Positions 41,984 to 50,449 are shown, counted from the stretch's first letter. The stretch: 64,000 bases of DNA from Anaerolineales bacterium (GCA_020850595.1 JADZEK010000016.1:60334-124333), one strand, 5' to 3'. Translations and numbers: made by a program. The notes: generated by a model from the letters alone, not told the origin.

Positions 41984-42021
41984 CACCCCCTTCCCACCCC
42001 GGGAAGGGGGCCGGGGGGTTA
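41984..42021. repeat. G/C-rich palindromic repeat in the lysine operon
   Basis: CACCCCCTTCCCACCCCGGG with AAGGGGGCCGGGGGG reads as a CCCCCTTCCC / GGGAAGGGGG hairpin and shares the GGCCGGGGG tail with the element at 7526-7563. It lies between lysZ and lysJ and should be transcribed with the operon. Confidence 0.5.
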
Positions 42022-42072
42022 GGTTCGTCCGCCGGCCGTCACGAGCCTCGCCGTCAGCAGCGCTGCCTTGCG

Positions 42073-42095
42073 TAGGGGCGTTCGATTGAACGCCC
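42073..42095. repeat. Small perfect palindrome in the lysine operon
   Basis: GGGCGTTC (42076-42083) and GAACGCCC (42088-42095) form a perfect 8-bp hairpin with loop GATT, preceded by GTAG. It looks like a dispersed miniature repeat. It is the second palindrome within the lysZ-lysJ gap. Confidence 0.45.
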
Positions 42096-42134
42096 AGCGC
42101 CTGCTACTAACGATTCCTGGGCTCGACAGACGAC

Positions 42135-42944
42135 CTACGAAATCACGGTCCCGTTCCCCGCCAGCGCATTCGCCACCGGGTTCTCCACCCGCCCGTCCGC
42201 AAAAACGACCTTCGCTACTCCCAGACCCAGTGCCTCACTCGCCCCCAGCACTTTCTTCTTCATCCGGCCTTCGGCAAACGCCAGGCTCGCTTCCACCTTG
42301 TCCTTGTCAATGTGCCGGATCAGCGTGCTCTCGTCCGGGAATTCTCGCAGCAGCCCCGGCACGTTCGACAGGATAATCAGCTGCTCCGCCGCCGCGCCGC
42401 CGGCCACCATCGCCGCCGCGCGGTCGGCATCCACGTTCAGCGCCTCCCCCTCCGTCGAAACCGCCAGCGGCGCGATCACCGGCGTATACCCGCCCTGCAC
42501 CAGCCAGCGCAGCAGCGCCCCGTTCACCGTCTCGATCTTGCCGGTGTAATCGTCGCGCAGCATCCGCTGCTTGCCCGTCGCCGGGTCAATGATGCGAATG
42601 GCTTCCTTGCGCTTGGCGACCATCAGCTTCCCGTCTAGCCCGGTCAGGCCGAAGGCATTCACCCCCAGCTTTTGCAGCGCCTCCACCAGCAGCGTGTTGA
42701 TCTTGCCCGCCGTCACCATCGCAAAAATCTCCAGCGTGGCGCGGTCGGTGTAGCGGCTCGTAAAGCCCGACGGCGAAGTCACGAACTGCGGCGGGTGGCC
42801 CAACTGCTCCGAGATCACGTTCGTCTCGCCCGACCCGCCGTGGACGACGATCACCGGCTGCCCGGCCTGCACCGTCGCGGCCACGTCCCGCATCACGGCA
42901 TCCACGTCCACGCCGTTCGTCCCGCCCATCTTGATTACGATCAT
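42135..42944 (-). CDS. lysZ: [LysW]-aminoadipate kinase
   Basis: LysZ phosphorylates the carrier-bound aminoadipate, parallel to ArgB. The 269-residue amino-acid-kinase-fold protein has IVIKMGGTNGVDVDAV, VIVVHGGSGETNVISEQLGH, FTSRYTDRATLEIFAMVTAG and LNVDADRAAAMVAGGAAAEQ, the usual order for this group. Its ATG at 42944 follows a GGCGGGCGCGG stretch with no strong ribosome binding site. It lies 54 bp after lysY with a hairpin between. A dual role with LysW-glutamate is possible. Confidence 0.9.
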   Translation of the reverse strand: MIVIKMGGTNGVDVDAVMRDVAATVQAGQPVIVVHGGSGETNVISEQLGHPPQFVTSPSGFTSRYTDRATLEIFAMVTAGKINTLLVEALQKLGVNAFGLTGLDGKLMVAKRKEAIRIIDPATGKQRMLRDDYTGKIETVNGALLRWLVQGGYTPVIAPLAVSTEGEALNVDADRAAAMVAGGAAAEQLIILSNVPGLLREFPDESTLIRHIDKDKVEASLAFAEGRMKKKVLGASEALGLGVAKVVFADGRVENPVANALAGNGTVIS

Positions 42945-42969
42945 CGCCGCGCCCGCCTTCTTAAACGAA

Positions 42970-42990
42970 CTCGCCGGGTAAACCGGCGAG
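42970..42990 (-). other. Hairpin between lysY and lysZ
   Basis: CTCGCCGG (42970-42977) and CCGGCGAG (42983-42990) form a perfect 8-bp stem with a 5-nt loop. On the minus strand it is followed by TTCGTTTAAG, too mixed for a good terminator. It may be an mRNA processing or stability element. Confidence 0.4.
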
Positions 42991-42998
42991 GCCCAAAC

Positions 42999-44036
42999 CT
43001 AAATCGGATGCAGGCCGGGGAACTCCAGCCCGCTCGTCTCGTCGAAGCCGCACATCACGTTCATCGCCTGCACCGCGCTCCCGGCCGCGCCCTTCATCAG
43101 GTTGTCAATCGCGGCCAGCGCCACCACCCGGTTCGTGGCCGGGTCCAGCTCAAAGCCCACATCCGCGTAATTCGACCCGGCCAGAATTTTGGGGTCGGGC
43201 ACCCGGTGGAGGCCGGTGCGGTCCTTCACGATCCGCACGAACGGCTCGGCGCTATACGCCGTCCGGAAGGCTTTCCACAGCTCCTTGTCCGTCGTCCCCG
43301 GCCTCACGAACGCGTGCGCCGCCGCTAGCACGCCGCGCACCAGGTCCACCGCCGTCATGCTCAGGTGCACGTCGGTCAGGCCCAGCTCCTGAATCACCTC
43401 GGCCGTGTGGCGGTGGCCGGTAGGCGCATACGCCCGTACCGAGTGGCTCTTTTCCGGATGATGCGAGCCGGGGTTCACGCTCTGCCCGCCCTCCGACGAG
43501 CCAGTCTTCACGTCCACAATAATCGGTTTGCCCGGCTCCAGCAGCCCCGCCTTCATCAGCGGCAGCAGCGCCAGGATGGAGGCCGTGGCGTTACAGCCCA
43601 CGCCGCTGATGTACTTAGTCGTCCGCATCGCCTCGCGCTGCACTTCGGGCAACCCGTAGGTAAACGTGCCCAGGTGCTGCGGGGCCTTGTGCGGTTCCCC
43701 ATACCAGCGCTGATACAACGCGCCGTCGCGCAGCCGGAAGTCCGCCGAGAGGTCCACGATGCGCGGGGCCACTGCCTGGTAGCGCTCAATCTGCTTCTGC
43801 GCCTCGCCGTGGGGCAGGGCCAGGAACAGCACGTCGCACGGCTGGAGCGTCGCCTGGCTTACAAATTGCAGCTGCGTGCGCTTCCGCAGATTGGGGTGCT
43901 GCTGGTAGACGTACTCTCCCGCGTGGCTCTCCGACGTCACCTGGCCGATCTCCACGCCGGGGTGAAACAGCAGCAGCCGCAGCGCCTCGCCGCCCGTGTA
44001 GCCTGAGGCGCCCACAATCGAAACTTTCAGGCTCAT
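42999..44036 (-). CDS. lysY: [LysW]-aminoadipyl-phosphate reductase
   Basis: LysY is an ArgC-type NADPH-dependent reductase. The N-terminal [20 protein letters not shown] is the nucleotide-binding motif and the catalytic Cys is in [32 protein letters not shown] with the conserved catalytic His is present later. At 345 residues it is normal for LysY/ArgC. Its ATG overlaps the lysX stop (ATGA). Position between lysX and lysZ favours the LysW substrate over N-acetylglutamyl phosphate. Confidence 0.92.
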   Translation of the reverse strand: MSLKVSIVGASGYTGGEALRLLLFHPGVEIGQVTSESHAGEYVYQQHPNLRKRTQLQFVSQATLQPCDVLFLALPHGEAQKQIERYQAVAPRIVDLSADFRLRDGALYQRWYGEPHKAPQHLGTFTYGLPEVQREAMRTTKYISGVGCNATASILALLPLMKAGLLEPGKPIIVDVKTGSSEGGQSVNPGSHHPEKSHSVRAYAPTGHRHTAEVIQELGLTDVHLSMTAVDLVRGVLAAAHAFVRPGTTDKELWKAFRTAYSAEPFVRIVKDRTGLHRVPDPKILAGSNYADVGFELDPATNRVVALAAIDNLMKGAAGSAVQAMNVMCGFDETSGLEFPGLHPI

Positions 44037-44992
44037 TGCGCCTCCAGCGCCTCCCGGCCGACCGCCAGGGTGTAGTCAATGATCTTGCCGGGAATGTCTA
44101 CCCCCGTGGCCGATACCGAGGAGTGAAACTCCATGGTGTGGTTCACCTCGTTGACCAGCAGGCCGCGCGCTGGGTCCTCGAGCACATCCATCGCCAGCAC
44201 GCCGCCGCCCACCGCCGCCGCCGCCTGGGCGCACAGCGCCTCTAACTCCGGCGTCACCGGGCAGTTGCTGCCCACGCCGCCGCGTGCCGTGTTGGTGATC
44301 CAGTGCGGCGAGCTGCGGTAAATGGCCGCGATGGTCTCGCCGCCGACCACAAACGCCCGGATGTCGCGGCCCGGCTTGATGATGTATTCTTGGATGTAGT
44401 AGATCTGCTGCTGATAGTTGCCCAGCACCTCGCGGTGCTCCAGCAAGGCCTCGGCCGACTCGCGGTCGTTCACCTTCGACACCAGCCGGCCCCATGACCC
44501 GATCACGGGCTTGAGCACCACCGGGTAGCCCATGGCCTCAATGGCCTCCAGCGCCGCCTCCGGCGTGAAGGCCACGCGCACTTCCGGCTGTGGCACGCCT
44601 GCCGCTTCTAGCGCGGCCGAGGTCGCCAGCTTATCGCCGCAGGTCGCGGCCACCGCCGCCCGGTTGACGGTCTGGATGCCCCAACTGTTGAGCACCTGCG
44701 TGGCGTACAACCCGCGCCCGAACGACAGGCTGCGTTCAAGCACCACGGCGTACTGCCGCCACGCCCCCGCGTCGCTTAGGCGGAACTGCGCCTCGCGGTC
44801 GTCCAGCCGGTCATACTCGGCCCCGCGCTTATCCAGCGCCTCAAACAGCCACTTTTCTTCAACTCGCACGCGCGACAGCAAGACGCCGATCTTCATGCGG
44901 CGGCTGGGCGGGCGGGGCTCGGACGCAGCCGGGCTTGGGGCGCCGGCTGCGGATAATGACGGTTCAGAATCGTCCGACACTCCTGAGTCCAT
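44033..44992 (-). CDS. lysX: LysW-aminoadipate ligase (LysX, RimK-type ATP-grasp)
   Basis: LysX joins the C-terminal Glu of LysW to alpha-aminoadipate with ATP. The core (from [17 protein letters not shown] at residue 33) has the ATP-grasp motifs [20 protein letters not shown] and [16 protein letters not shown], and the metal/substrate motif [13 protein letters not shown], characteristic of LysX/ArgX. The start at 44992 has GGGGA 8 nt upstream and gives a 32-residue Ser/Pro-rich extension. ATG 44896 would give the conserved start but lacks a ribosome binding site, so both remain possible. lysW lies 25 bp upstream. Confidence 0.92.
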   Translation of the reverse strand: MDSGVSDDSEPSLSAAGAPSPAASEPRPPSRRMKIGVLLSRVRVEEKWLFEALDKRGAEYDRLDDREAQFRLSDAGAWRQYAVVLERSLSFGRGLYATQVLNSWGIQTVNRAAVAATCGDKLATSAALEAAGVPQPEVRVAFTPEAALEAIEAMGYPVVLKPVIGSWGRLVSKVNDRESAEALLEHREVLGNYQQQIYYIQEYIIKPGRDIRAFVVGGETIAAIYRSSPHWITNTARGGVGSNCPVTPELEALCAQAAAAVGGGVLAMDVLEDPARGLLVNEVNHTMEFHSSVSATGVDIPGKIIDYTLAVGREALEAQ

Positions 44993-45017
44993 GTGCGCGT
45001 CCCCAGTAAGGCCAAGG

Positions 45018-45185
45018 CTATTCGCCCCAGTCCTCCGCTTCCTTGGGGGCCAGCGCCAGCGCCAAAGCCGGCGCCACGGCCGTCACTTCCAGGTCCACGC
45101 CGCAATCTGGGCAGACCACGATCTCGCCGGCCAGCACATCCTTCAAGTTCAGGCTGGCTTCACATTCGGGGCACAAAGCAGTCAT
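45018..45185 (-). CDS. lysW: LysW amino-group carrier protein
   Basis: LysW is a small acidic zinc-binding protein whose C-terminal Glu carries aminoadipate and later intermediates. The 55-residue product starts [16 protein letters not shown] and has a second pair in [10 protein letters not shown], forming a CxxC/CxxC zinc site. It ends exactly EDWGE, the defining EDWGE tail with the terminal Glu as attachment site. ATG 45185 is chosen because AGGAG lies 10 nt upstream; the ATG two codons earlier is too close to it. It is the first structural gene of the operon. Confidence 0.96.
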   Translation of the reverse strand: MTALCPECEASLNLKDVLAGEIVVCPDCGVDLEVTAVAPALALALAPKEAEDWGE

Positions 45186-45213
45186 GTCCATCTCTCCTAT
45201 GCTCGTCACGAGC

Positions 45214-45244
45214 AAATAAAAAGACCTCTCTGCGGAGAGGCCTT
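45214..45244 (-). terminator. Attenuator terminator before lysW
   Basis: On the minus strand AAGGCCTCTC pairs with GAGAGGTCTT (plus coordinates 45221-45244) over 10 bp including one G-U, loop CGCA, followed by TTTTTATTT. A rival pairing exists: GGCCTTCGG in the leader (45300-45308) is perfectly complementary to CCGAAGGCC (45239-45247), which overlaps the 5' arm. A third hairpin, CCGAAG (45317-45322) with CTTCGG (45300-45305), can hold that leader segment instead. This is the full protector, antiterminator and terminator set of a translational attenuator. Confidence 0.85.
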
Positions 45245-45274
45245 CGGGCTACAGACGGGTACGCGTTGCTGTTC

Positions 45275-45367
45275 TTAGTGCGCGCGCAAGCCGAAAGAAC
45301 CGAAGGCCCCACCGGGCTTCGGACGACGCGGCGAACGCTTGCAGGTCAGGAGACTAGGCGCGCACAT
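45275..45367 (-). CDS. Leader peptide of the lysine operon, Lys/Arg-containing
   Basis: The 30-codon ORF begins MCAPSLLTCKRSPRRPKPGG and ends GLRAH with TAA. It has two Lys and four Arg codons, most of them in the block KRSPRRPK. The block's last codons (Pro-Lys, 45317-45322) are themselves the 5' strand of the protector hairpin described with the terminator, so a ribosome halted there would free the antiterminator. The ATG is 9 nt after an extended -10 with no ribosome binding site, matching the his and aspartokinase leaders. The Lys/Arg enrichment is modest, so the sensed amino acid is less certain than for the other leaders. Confidence 0.68.
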   Translation of the reverse strand: MCAPSLLTCKRSPRRPKPGGAFGSFGLRAH

Positions 45368-45376
45368 ACAGAGTGA

Positions 45377-45405
45377 AAAATATCACGGGCAAAGTAGACC
45401 GTCAC
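45377..45405 (-). promoter_or_regulatory. Promoter of the lysine operon
   Basis: On the minus strand GTGACG (45400-45405, 4/6 to TTGACA) is 17 bp from the extended -10 TGA-TATTTT (hexamer 45377-45382). The leader ATG follows 9 nt later, implying transcription starting at or close to that codon. It lies just downstream of the Nudix gene stop at 45429. Confidence 0.6.
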
Positions 45406-45428
45406 CGTGTAATCCGTACAACTCTGCC

Positions 45429-45965
45429 CTAACCTGATTGGGCAGTTTGTGACTTTTCGCCGTAAAACTCAATCTGGAGCGCCTCCGCGGCGTCGTAGTA
45501 GTAGGCGGCGCTGAACGGCGGGGCGCCCGGCGCCTCGCCCGCCAGCCGCGCCAGCAGCACCGGCACGTCGCTCACGCACGGCCGCCTGCCCACCTCGGCC
45601 GTCGGCACCCACTCCAGCGCGCCCTCGGCCGAGGCTACCGTCTCCCGGCTCTCGGCCTCCGCGCTGAAGACGAATAGCCCGATGCCGGCCGCCTCCCCGG
45701 TGTTCACGGTCACTACCCCGCGCAGGCGCAGCTCGGTCACCTTCAGCCCGGCCTCTTCCCAAATCTCACGCTCGGCGGCGGCCTGCACGCTCTCGCCGCG
45801 CTCCACATGCCCGCCCAGGCCGTTGTAGCGGCCGGCCCAAATCATCTTGTCGGGCGCGCCCAGCAGCAATAACACGTCGTCCCCCGCGTAGACAAAACAC
45901 AACACGCGGGGGACGAGTTGATAGCGCTTGCTCGAAATGGCGACGCCCTGTTCAGCGGCGGGCAT
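45429..45965 (-). CDS. Nudix hydrolase
   Basis: The 178-residue protein has a complete Nudix box, GGHVERGESVQAAAEREIWE followed by EAGL, with the GX5EX7REUXEEXGU pattern. ATG 45965 is chosen because GAGGG lies 5 nt upstream and it gives the conserved LVPRVLCFVYAGDDVLLL start; a longer reading overlaps the upstream gene. MutT/8-oxo-dGTPase-like proteins have a similar layout, but the substrate cannot be set from sequence. It starts 8 bp after the aldolase-like gene stop and is probably cotranscribed with it. Confidence 0.85.
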   Translation of the reverse strand: MPAAEQGVAISSKRYQLVPRVLCFVYAGDDVLLLLGAPDKMIWAGRYNGLGGHVERGESVQAAAEREIWEEAGLKVTELRLRGVVTVNTGEAAGIGLFVFSAEAESRETVASAEGALEWVPTAEVGRRPCVSDVPVLLARLAGEAPGAPPFSAAYYYDAAEALQIEFYGEKSQTAQSG

Positions 45966-45973
45966 GTTCGCCC

Positions 45974-47431
45974 TCAATCCGCCAGCCCGGTCACGTCCTC
46001 GACTTCCTTTTGCGCCGCCCCGTAGTCCGCCAGAGTCTTGTGCACCAGCACCGGCTTGGTATACAGGTCCACCAGCGCGCGCGTGCCCTTGATGTTGAGT
46101 TGCTCGAACAGGAAGTAAAACTGCTCTTCCCACGCGCCACAGATGTTCGCCCGCCGGTCTTCCGGCAGGTTCCACATTTGCGCCTTGAATGGCCCCACCG
46201 CCTTCTTGCGGCTCTTGTACAGGAACTGGTCTTCGGTGTCGCCCGCCTTCCGCTCGTCGGCGGCGTTCGCGCGCACCCAGTCGTAAATCTCCGCCCGCAG
46301 TTCCATCGGCAGCCGGTCGAACAGCATCGTCATGAAGTTCGTCGCCAGGTGAATCTCGGCCGTTTCGCACTCCGGGAAGCGATGGAAGGCATCTTCGGGC
46401 AGGGTGCTCGCGCCGTGCTGCACCGCCCCCGCCATGCCGTATTCATGCCGCGCCACGTACGACAGCCGCCGCAGCGTATCGAAATCCACCTGCACCTTGG
46501 CCATCGTGCCGTCCGGGTTCACTACGCCGCCGTGCGACGTCCCCGTCTGGATGGAGATCTTGCTCATGCCCACCGTGTTGCGCTTGTGCTTGCCGTTCAC
46601 CGGCTGCTCCAGCAAGTCGGCCTTGTAGCCGTCCATGAAGGCCCGCAGTTCTTGCTCGGTCGAGTTCTTCGCGCCGACCTCGCCGATCTCGCCGCCCACT
46701 GAAATGGTGATGCCCTTCGGCTCCAGCCCGCGGATGTAGGCCGTCAGCTCGGCGCAGCGGCGGGTGTTCTCGCGCTGCTGCTCCGGGATGGTCGGCAGGC
46801 TGATGTCCACCAGTGTGCTGGTGTCCACGTCAATGTTGTAGAACCCGGCGGCAACGGCCTCCACCGCTAGTTCGCGCACGGCGTTCACTTCGGCCTCCGG
46901 GTTGGCCAGGTATTTCTTGTGGTTTACCTGAAAGTGGTCGCCCTGGATGAAGACCGGCCCGGTGTAACCCTCGGCGATAGCCGCCGCCAGCACCGACGAC
47001 ACATACTCGCTCGGCCGCTGGAAGGTATAGCTCATCTCCGACCGCGCAATCTCGAACAGCAGCGCGCCCGCATCCAGCCGCTCAGCCGCTCGAAAGGCTG
47101 CCCGCGCGCAATCGAACGTCAGCGCCCGCAAATTCATGGCCGGCACTGTGAAGTTCACCGGCGTCTCGCCGCGCCCGCGCGCCATGTACAGCCCATTAAT
47201 CGAGGCCGGGTACACCCCCATCGCCAGCGCCGCCTCCCAGATCAGCCAGCGCGCCGTGCCCTGCTCAACGCTCGTGCCCAGCGCGCTCTTCTCGGCCAGC
47301 CGCCGGATGTTGGTCTTCAGCGTCGCGTCGTCGCGCAGCTTCAGCTTGCCGCTGGGGGTCACCGCCAGCGCATGCTCCACGCTGGCCAGCAGGTCCGCCA
47401 GAACGGGGTTTGCGGGGGCCTTCTTTGCCAT
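45974..47431 (-). CDS. Class II fructose/tagatose-bisphosphate aldolase-like protein
   Basis: The 485-residue protein has features of zinc-dependent class II aldolases in order: a DH ligand in FIQGDHFQVN, a Glu in ISVGGEIGEVG, TGTSHGGVVNPDG and AVQHGASTLPEDAFHRFPEC, with His residues where the metal ligands are expected. It is longer than usual (about 300-350), mainly by N- and C-terminal extensions. The sugar-phosphate substrate is unknown. ATG 47431 has AGGAG 8 nt upstream, preferable to GTG 47437. Its only close partner is the Nudix gene. Confidence 0.72.
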   Translation of the reverse strand: MAKKAPANPVLADLLASVEHALAVTPSGKLKLRDDATLKTNIRRLAEKSALGTSVEQGTARWLIWEAALAMGVYPASINGLYMARGRGETPVNFTVPAMNLRALTFDCARAAFRAAERLDAGALLFEIARSEMSYTFQRPSEYVSSVLAAAIAEGYTGPVFIQGDHFQVNHKKYLANPEAEVNAVRELAVEAVAAGFYNIDVDTSTLVDISLPTIPEQQRENTRRCAELTAYIRGLEPKGITISVGGEIGEVGAKNSTEQELRAFMDGYKADLLEQPVNGKHKRNTVGMSKISIQTGTSHGGVVNPDGTMAKVQVDFDTLRRLSYVARHEYGMAGAVQHGASTLPEDAFHRFPECETAEIHLATNFMTMLFDRLPMELRAEIYDWVRANAADERKAGDTEDQFLYKSRKKAVGPFKAQMWNLPEDRRANICGAWEEQFYFLFEQLNIKGTRALVDLYTKPVLVHKTLADYGAAQKEVEDVTGLAD

Positions 47432-47462
47432 AGTCACTGCTCCTTGTCTGCGCCGGTCGCGC

Positions 47463-48122
47463 TCAGTCGCCCGGCTCGGCCAGCGCCTGCTGCTTCAGAG
47501 GCGAACGGCTGGCGCGGTAAGCGACCAGTTGGGTGCGAAACCCGGCCATGAACTGGGCGCCGGGGTCGCGCTTATCGCCGCGCAGGTCACGCTCAAAGTG
47601 GCCTGCCACGTGCGCCGGCGCGATCGCGTAGTGCTCCATCAGCCGGGCCACCAGCCGCACCGCCAGGTCCACCTCGCTTGCCGGCGGGGCGTTGCCGGGC
47701 TGGTCGAACTCAGTGCCCGCCAACTCCACGTTGATCGCGGCCCAGTTATAGCCCTTGGCCCCATACGATTCCTGCACCACTGTGCGGAACATGGGCAATA
47801 GCTGCCAGATGCGTTTGTAGTCTACCGCAAAATGCGCCGATTGCTGGGTGAATTGCAGCGTTTCGTACGTGATCGGCGTCAGCCACAACTCGCGCCCCTG
47901 CCGGTTGCCATCCCAGTGCACAATGATCTCGAACGGCCGGATCAGGTTCTGCGCGTAGCACTCCGGCGGCAGTTCGTGGTAGTCGCCCAGCGGCACGAAG
48001 TACTCGGGCCGCTCAGCCGTAGTGGGTCTGGCCGCCGGTGGAGTCGGCGGCAGCGCCACGCCGGCGGCGGCCAGGCCTAGCGTCTGCAAGAACCGCCTGC
48101 GCGACACCGCCTGGCCGGTCAT
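47463..48122 (-). CDS. Tat-exported amidase_2-type N-acetylmuramoyl-L-alanine amidase
   Basis: The N-terminus has a twin-arginine signal, SRRRFLQTLGLAAAGVALPP, predicting Tat export. The mature region has the amidase_2 fold signatures IIVHWDG (first zinc His), INVELAGTEF, and VAGHFERDLRGDKRDPG with the second His and the catalytic region. The enzyme would cleave the lactyl-amide bond between muramic acid and the stem peptide, or be a peptidoglycan-recognition-like protein. It has 219 residues. TATAAT lies 6 nt upstream of the ATG, so its mRNA is probably leaderless. It is adjacent to the aldolase gene, 31 bp away. Confidence 0.8.
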   Translation of the reverse strand: MTGQAVSRRRFLQTLGLAAAGVALPPTPPAARPTTAERPEYFVPLGDYHELPPECYAQNLIRPFEIIVHWDGNRQGRELWLTPITYETLQFTQQSAHFAVDYKRIWQLLPMFRTVVQESYGAKGYNWAAINVELAGTEFDQPGNAPPASEVDLAVRLVARLMEHYAIAPAHVAGHFERDLRGDKRDPGAQFMAGFRTQLVAYRASRSPLKQQALAEPGD

Positions 48123-48128
48123 GCGGCC

Positions 48129-48134
48129 ATTATA
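48129..48134 (-). promoter_or_regulatory. -10 box of the amidase gene
   Basis: A perfect TATAAT on the minus strand ends 6 nt before the ATG at 48122. This spacing predicts a leaderless transcript. No matching -35 was found. The rest of 48135-48345 shows nothing recognisable. Confidence 0.5.
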
Positions 48135-48345
48135 CCGTACCGCCTTTGCCGTCCGCGCCGCCGCCGGGCTGACGGGCTGCCCAGCGCGCCTGTCAGGCTG
48201 GGCCGGCTCGCCCGCGTCGGCTGGCGTGGCTGCTGGCGCGTCAGGCCAAACCCGGTCGAATTTCGGGCAATTCGCTCCAGCGCGTTCCGGCTGCCCGACT
48301 CAATCACGCCCGGCGGTCTTGTCAGCTTATTGGCATCTGCGCTGG

Positions 48346-48374
48346 TTGGTCAATTCCCCGACCTGCCCTATAAT
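48346..48374 (+). promoter_or_regulatory. Promoter of the DUF2207-SPFH operon
   Basis: TTGGTC (48346-48351) and a perfect TATAAT (48369-48374) are 17 bp apart. The predicted start near 48381 precedes a ribosome binding site (GGAGAAA, about 48390) and ATG 48404, so unlike several neighbours this mRNA has an ordinary 5' leader. Confidence 0.6.
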
Positions 48375-48403
48375 CGAGGCACAATTCGTGGAGAAACGAC
48401 TCA

Positions 48404-50398
48404 ATGCCCTTGCGCCGCTTTCGCTCCCTGACCTTCCTCGCGCTTGTCCTGTTTGCCCTGGTCGCTGCGCCCGCCATTCCCGTGGCGCACGCTCAATCTC
48501 AAAGCCTCTATTGGGAACGCTACGACGTTGATATTGCCGTCCAGGAAAACGGCGACCTGCGCGTGACCGAAACCCAGGTCATCAACTTCACCAGCGGCGT
48601 CTTCCGCGAGGGCTTTGCCGAACTGTCCACCTACCACACCGACGGCATCTCTGACGTCTCGATCAGCGAGAACGGCGAAGAGTACACCAGTGGCTCCAGC
48701 TCGTGTTGTCTCGATGATCAGGAGTTTGCTGTCGAGCGCGAGGGCGACAGCGTCTACGTCACCTGGCACATGGGCCGCACCCAGAACGAAACCCGCACCT
48801 TCGTGCTGGCCTATACCGTCGCCGGCGCCATTCGCCGCTACGACCAGGGCAATGAGTTCCAGTGGAACGCCATCCAGCCCGGCATGCGCGACTTCGACAT
48901 CCGCGAGGCGACCGTCACCATCCACATGCCTCCCGGCGTGCCCCTCAGCTTTGCTGATTATCTCGTCCCGCCGGAGTTTAACGGCGTGGCGATGACCATC
49001 CAGCCCAGCGCCGATGAAGAGACGGCTACCTTCACTGCCAACGAGACCATTGCCCCCTCCCAAGGCGTGCAGGTCGTGGCGCAGTTCGCCCCCGGCACCG
49101 TCGGCGGGTCAGCCCCCACCTGGCAGGCCGACTTCGATCGCCGCAACGCCTGGGATCAGACCTACAAGCCCCTGGTGAACCTCGGCCTACTGACGCTTGG
49201 CCTGCTCACGCTCTTTGGCGGCGGCGGGCTGCTCTACGCCTGGTGGTACCTGCGCGGCCGTGACCCCAAGATTGACGCCGTGCCCGAATATATCAACCAG
49301 CCCCCGGCTGATCTACCCCCCGGCATCGCCGGTGTGCTCGTGGACGAGCGCGCCGACCTGCCCGATCTGATGGCGACTATGCTCGACCTGGCCCGCCGCG
49401 GCTTCCTCGTCATCGAGGAGTCGTCCGAGGCCAGCGCCCTTCGCCTCGTGAGCAAAGAGTTCAGCCTCAAGAAGGTCGCAGGCGCCAACCTGAGCCAACT
49501 CAACGCCTATGAGCGCTTGCTCTATGACAAGCTCCTGGGCAGCCGCGATACGGTGCGCTTTCGCGACCTGAACGGCAATTTCTTCGCCAACCTGCCCATG
49601 CTGCAAAACAAGCTCTACGAAACCGCGGTGCAGCAAGGCTACTTCCCGGCCAGCCCGCAGAGCGTGCGCAGCAGCTATGGCTGCATCGGCGTCTTTTCGC
49701 TCGTGGCGCTGTTCACGGTGGGTCTCTTCGCCGTGCCCGTTTTCGCGGAATACACCAGCACCCTCATCTGTCCGGTGCTGGCCGGCGCGCTGCTCGCCAT
49801 CGCGCTCATGATCATGGCCCCGCACATGCCCGCCAAGACCCGCAAAGGCGCCGAAGCCGCGGCCCTCGCCCGCGCCTTCAAGACCTACCTGATGAACCTT
49901 GAGAAGTACGCTGACCCCAAGGCGGTGACCGACCAGTTTGAAAAATACCTGCCCTGGGCCACCGTCTTCGGCCTGGAGAAGAGCTGGATCAACCGCTTCC
50001 GCCAGATCCCGACCACGCCCATGCCTGGGTGGTACTATCCCGTGGGCCGGCCCTACCTGGGCCGCACGGCCGGCCTGGGCGCGCCCGGCACGCTGGGCAC
50101 CGCCGGCCCGATTGGCGCCGCCGGCAGCCCGGCCGGCGTGCAGGTCCCGACCCTGCAAGGTATGAGCGACAGCCTGACCGGCGGCCTGCAAGGCATGAGC
50201 GACGGCTTGACCTCGATGCTCAACTCAGCTTCCCGCACGTTTACCGCCGCGCCGCCGCCCAGCACCACCAGCGGGGGCGGGGGCAGCTTCTCCGGCAGCA
50301 GCCGCAGCGGCGGCCGCAGCTTCTCGGGCGGCGGGCGCAGCGGCGGCAGCTTCCGCTCCTCCGGCGGCAGCGGCGGCGGGCGGCGCGGGTTCCGCTAA
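48404..50398 (+). CDS. DUF2207-domain membrane protein
   Basis: The 664-residue protein has a signal peptide (about residues 1-30, LVAAPAIPVAHAQ), an extracytoplasmic beta-rich DUF2207 domain (YDVDIAVQENGDLRVTETQV and on), and a membrane helix at about 250-272. A cytoplasmic region follows, including RADLPDLMATMLDLARRGFL, then two helices near 430-475. The C-terminus is low-complexity Gly/Ser/Arg (GGGRSGGSFRSSGGSGGG). Family members are poorly characterised; B. subtilis YdjH belongs to the group and is linked to membrane stress with a YdjI SPFH protein. It heads a four-gene operon. Confidence 0.8.
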   Translation: MPLRRFRSLTFLALVLFALVAAPAIPVAHAQSQSLYWERYDVDIAVQENGDLRVTETQVINFTSGVFREGFAELSTYHTDGISDVSISENGEEYTSGSSSCCLDDQEFAVEREGDSVYVTWHMGRTQNETRTFVLAYTVAGAIRRYDQGNEFQWNAIQPGMRDFDIREATVTIHMPPGVPLSFADYLVPPEFNGVAMTIQPSADEETATFTANETIAPSQGVQVVAQFAPGTVGGSAPTWQADFDRRNAWDQTYKPLVNLGLLTLGLLTLFGGGGLLYAWWYLRGRDPKIDAVPEYINQPPADLPPGIAGVLVDERADLPDLMATMLDLARRGFLVIEESSEASALRLVSKEFSLKKVAGANLSQLNAYERLLYDKLLGSRDTVRFRDLNGNFFANLPMLQNKLYETAVQQGYFPASPQSVRSSYGCIGVFSLVALFTVGLFAVPVFAEYTSTLICPVLAGALLAIALMIMAPHMPAKTRKGAEAAALARAFKTYLMNLEKYADPKAVTDQFEKYLPWATVFGLEKSWINRFRQIPTTPMPGWYYPVGRPYLGRTAGLGAPGTLGTAGPIGAAGSPAGVQVPTLQGMSDSLTGGLQGMSDGLTSMLNSASRTFTAAPPPSTTSGGGGSFSGSSRSGGRSFSGGGRSGGSFRSSGGSGGGRRGFR

Positions 50399-50449
50399 AC
50401 GGCGCGAGCGCGTGATCCAACCCCTACTCCGGCCAGTGAGGCACACCGC

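Noticed and set aside
45214..45405. Lysine (L-box) riboswitch before lysW
   Set aside because: The 150-nt region is too short for an L-box aptamer and is filled by the leader ORF and three simple hairpins.
45441..45448. AAACTGCC on the minus strand near the lysine promoter, as in the aspartokinase and SAM promoters
   Set aside because: It lies inside the Nudix coding sequence and at a different distance from the -10, so chance is more likely.
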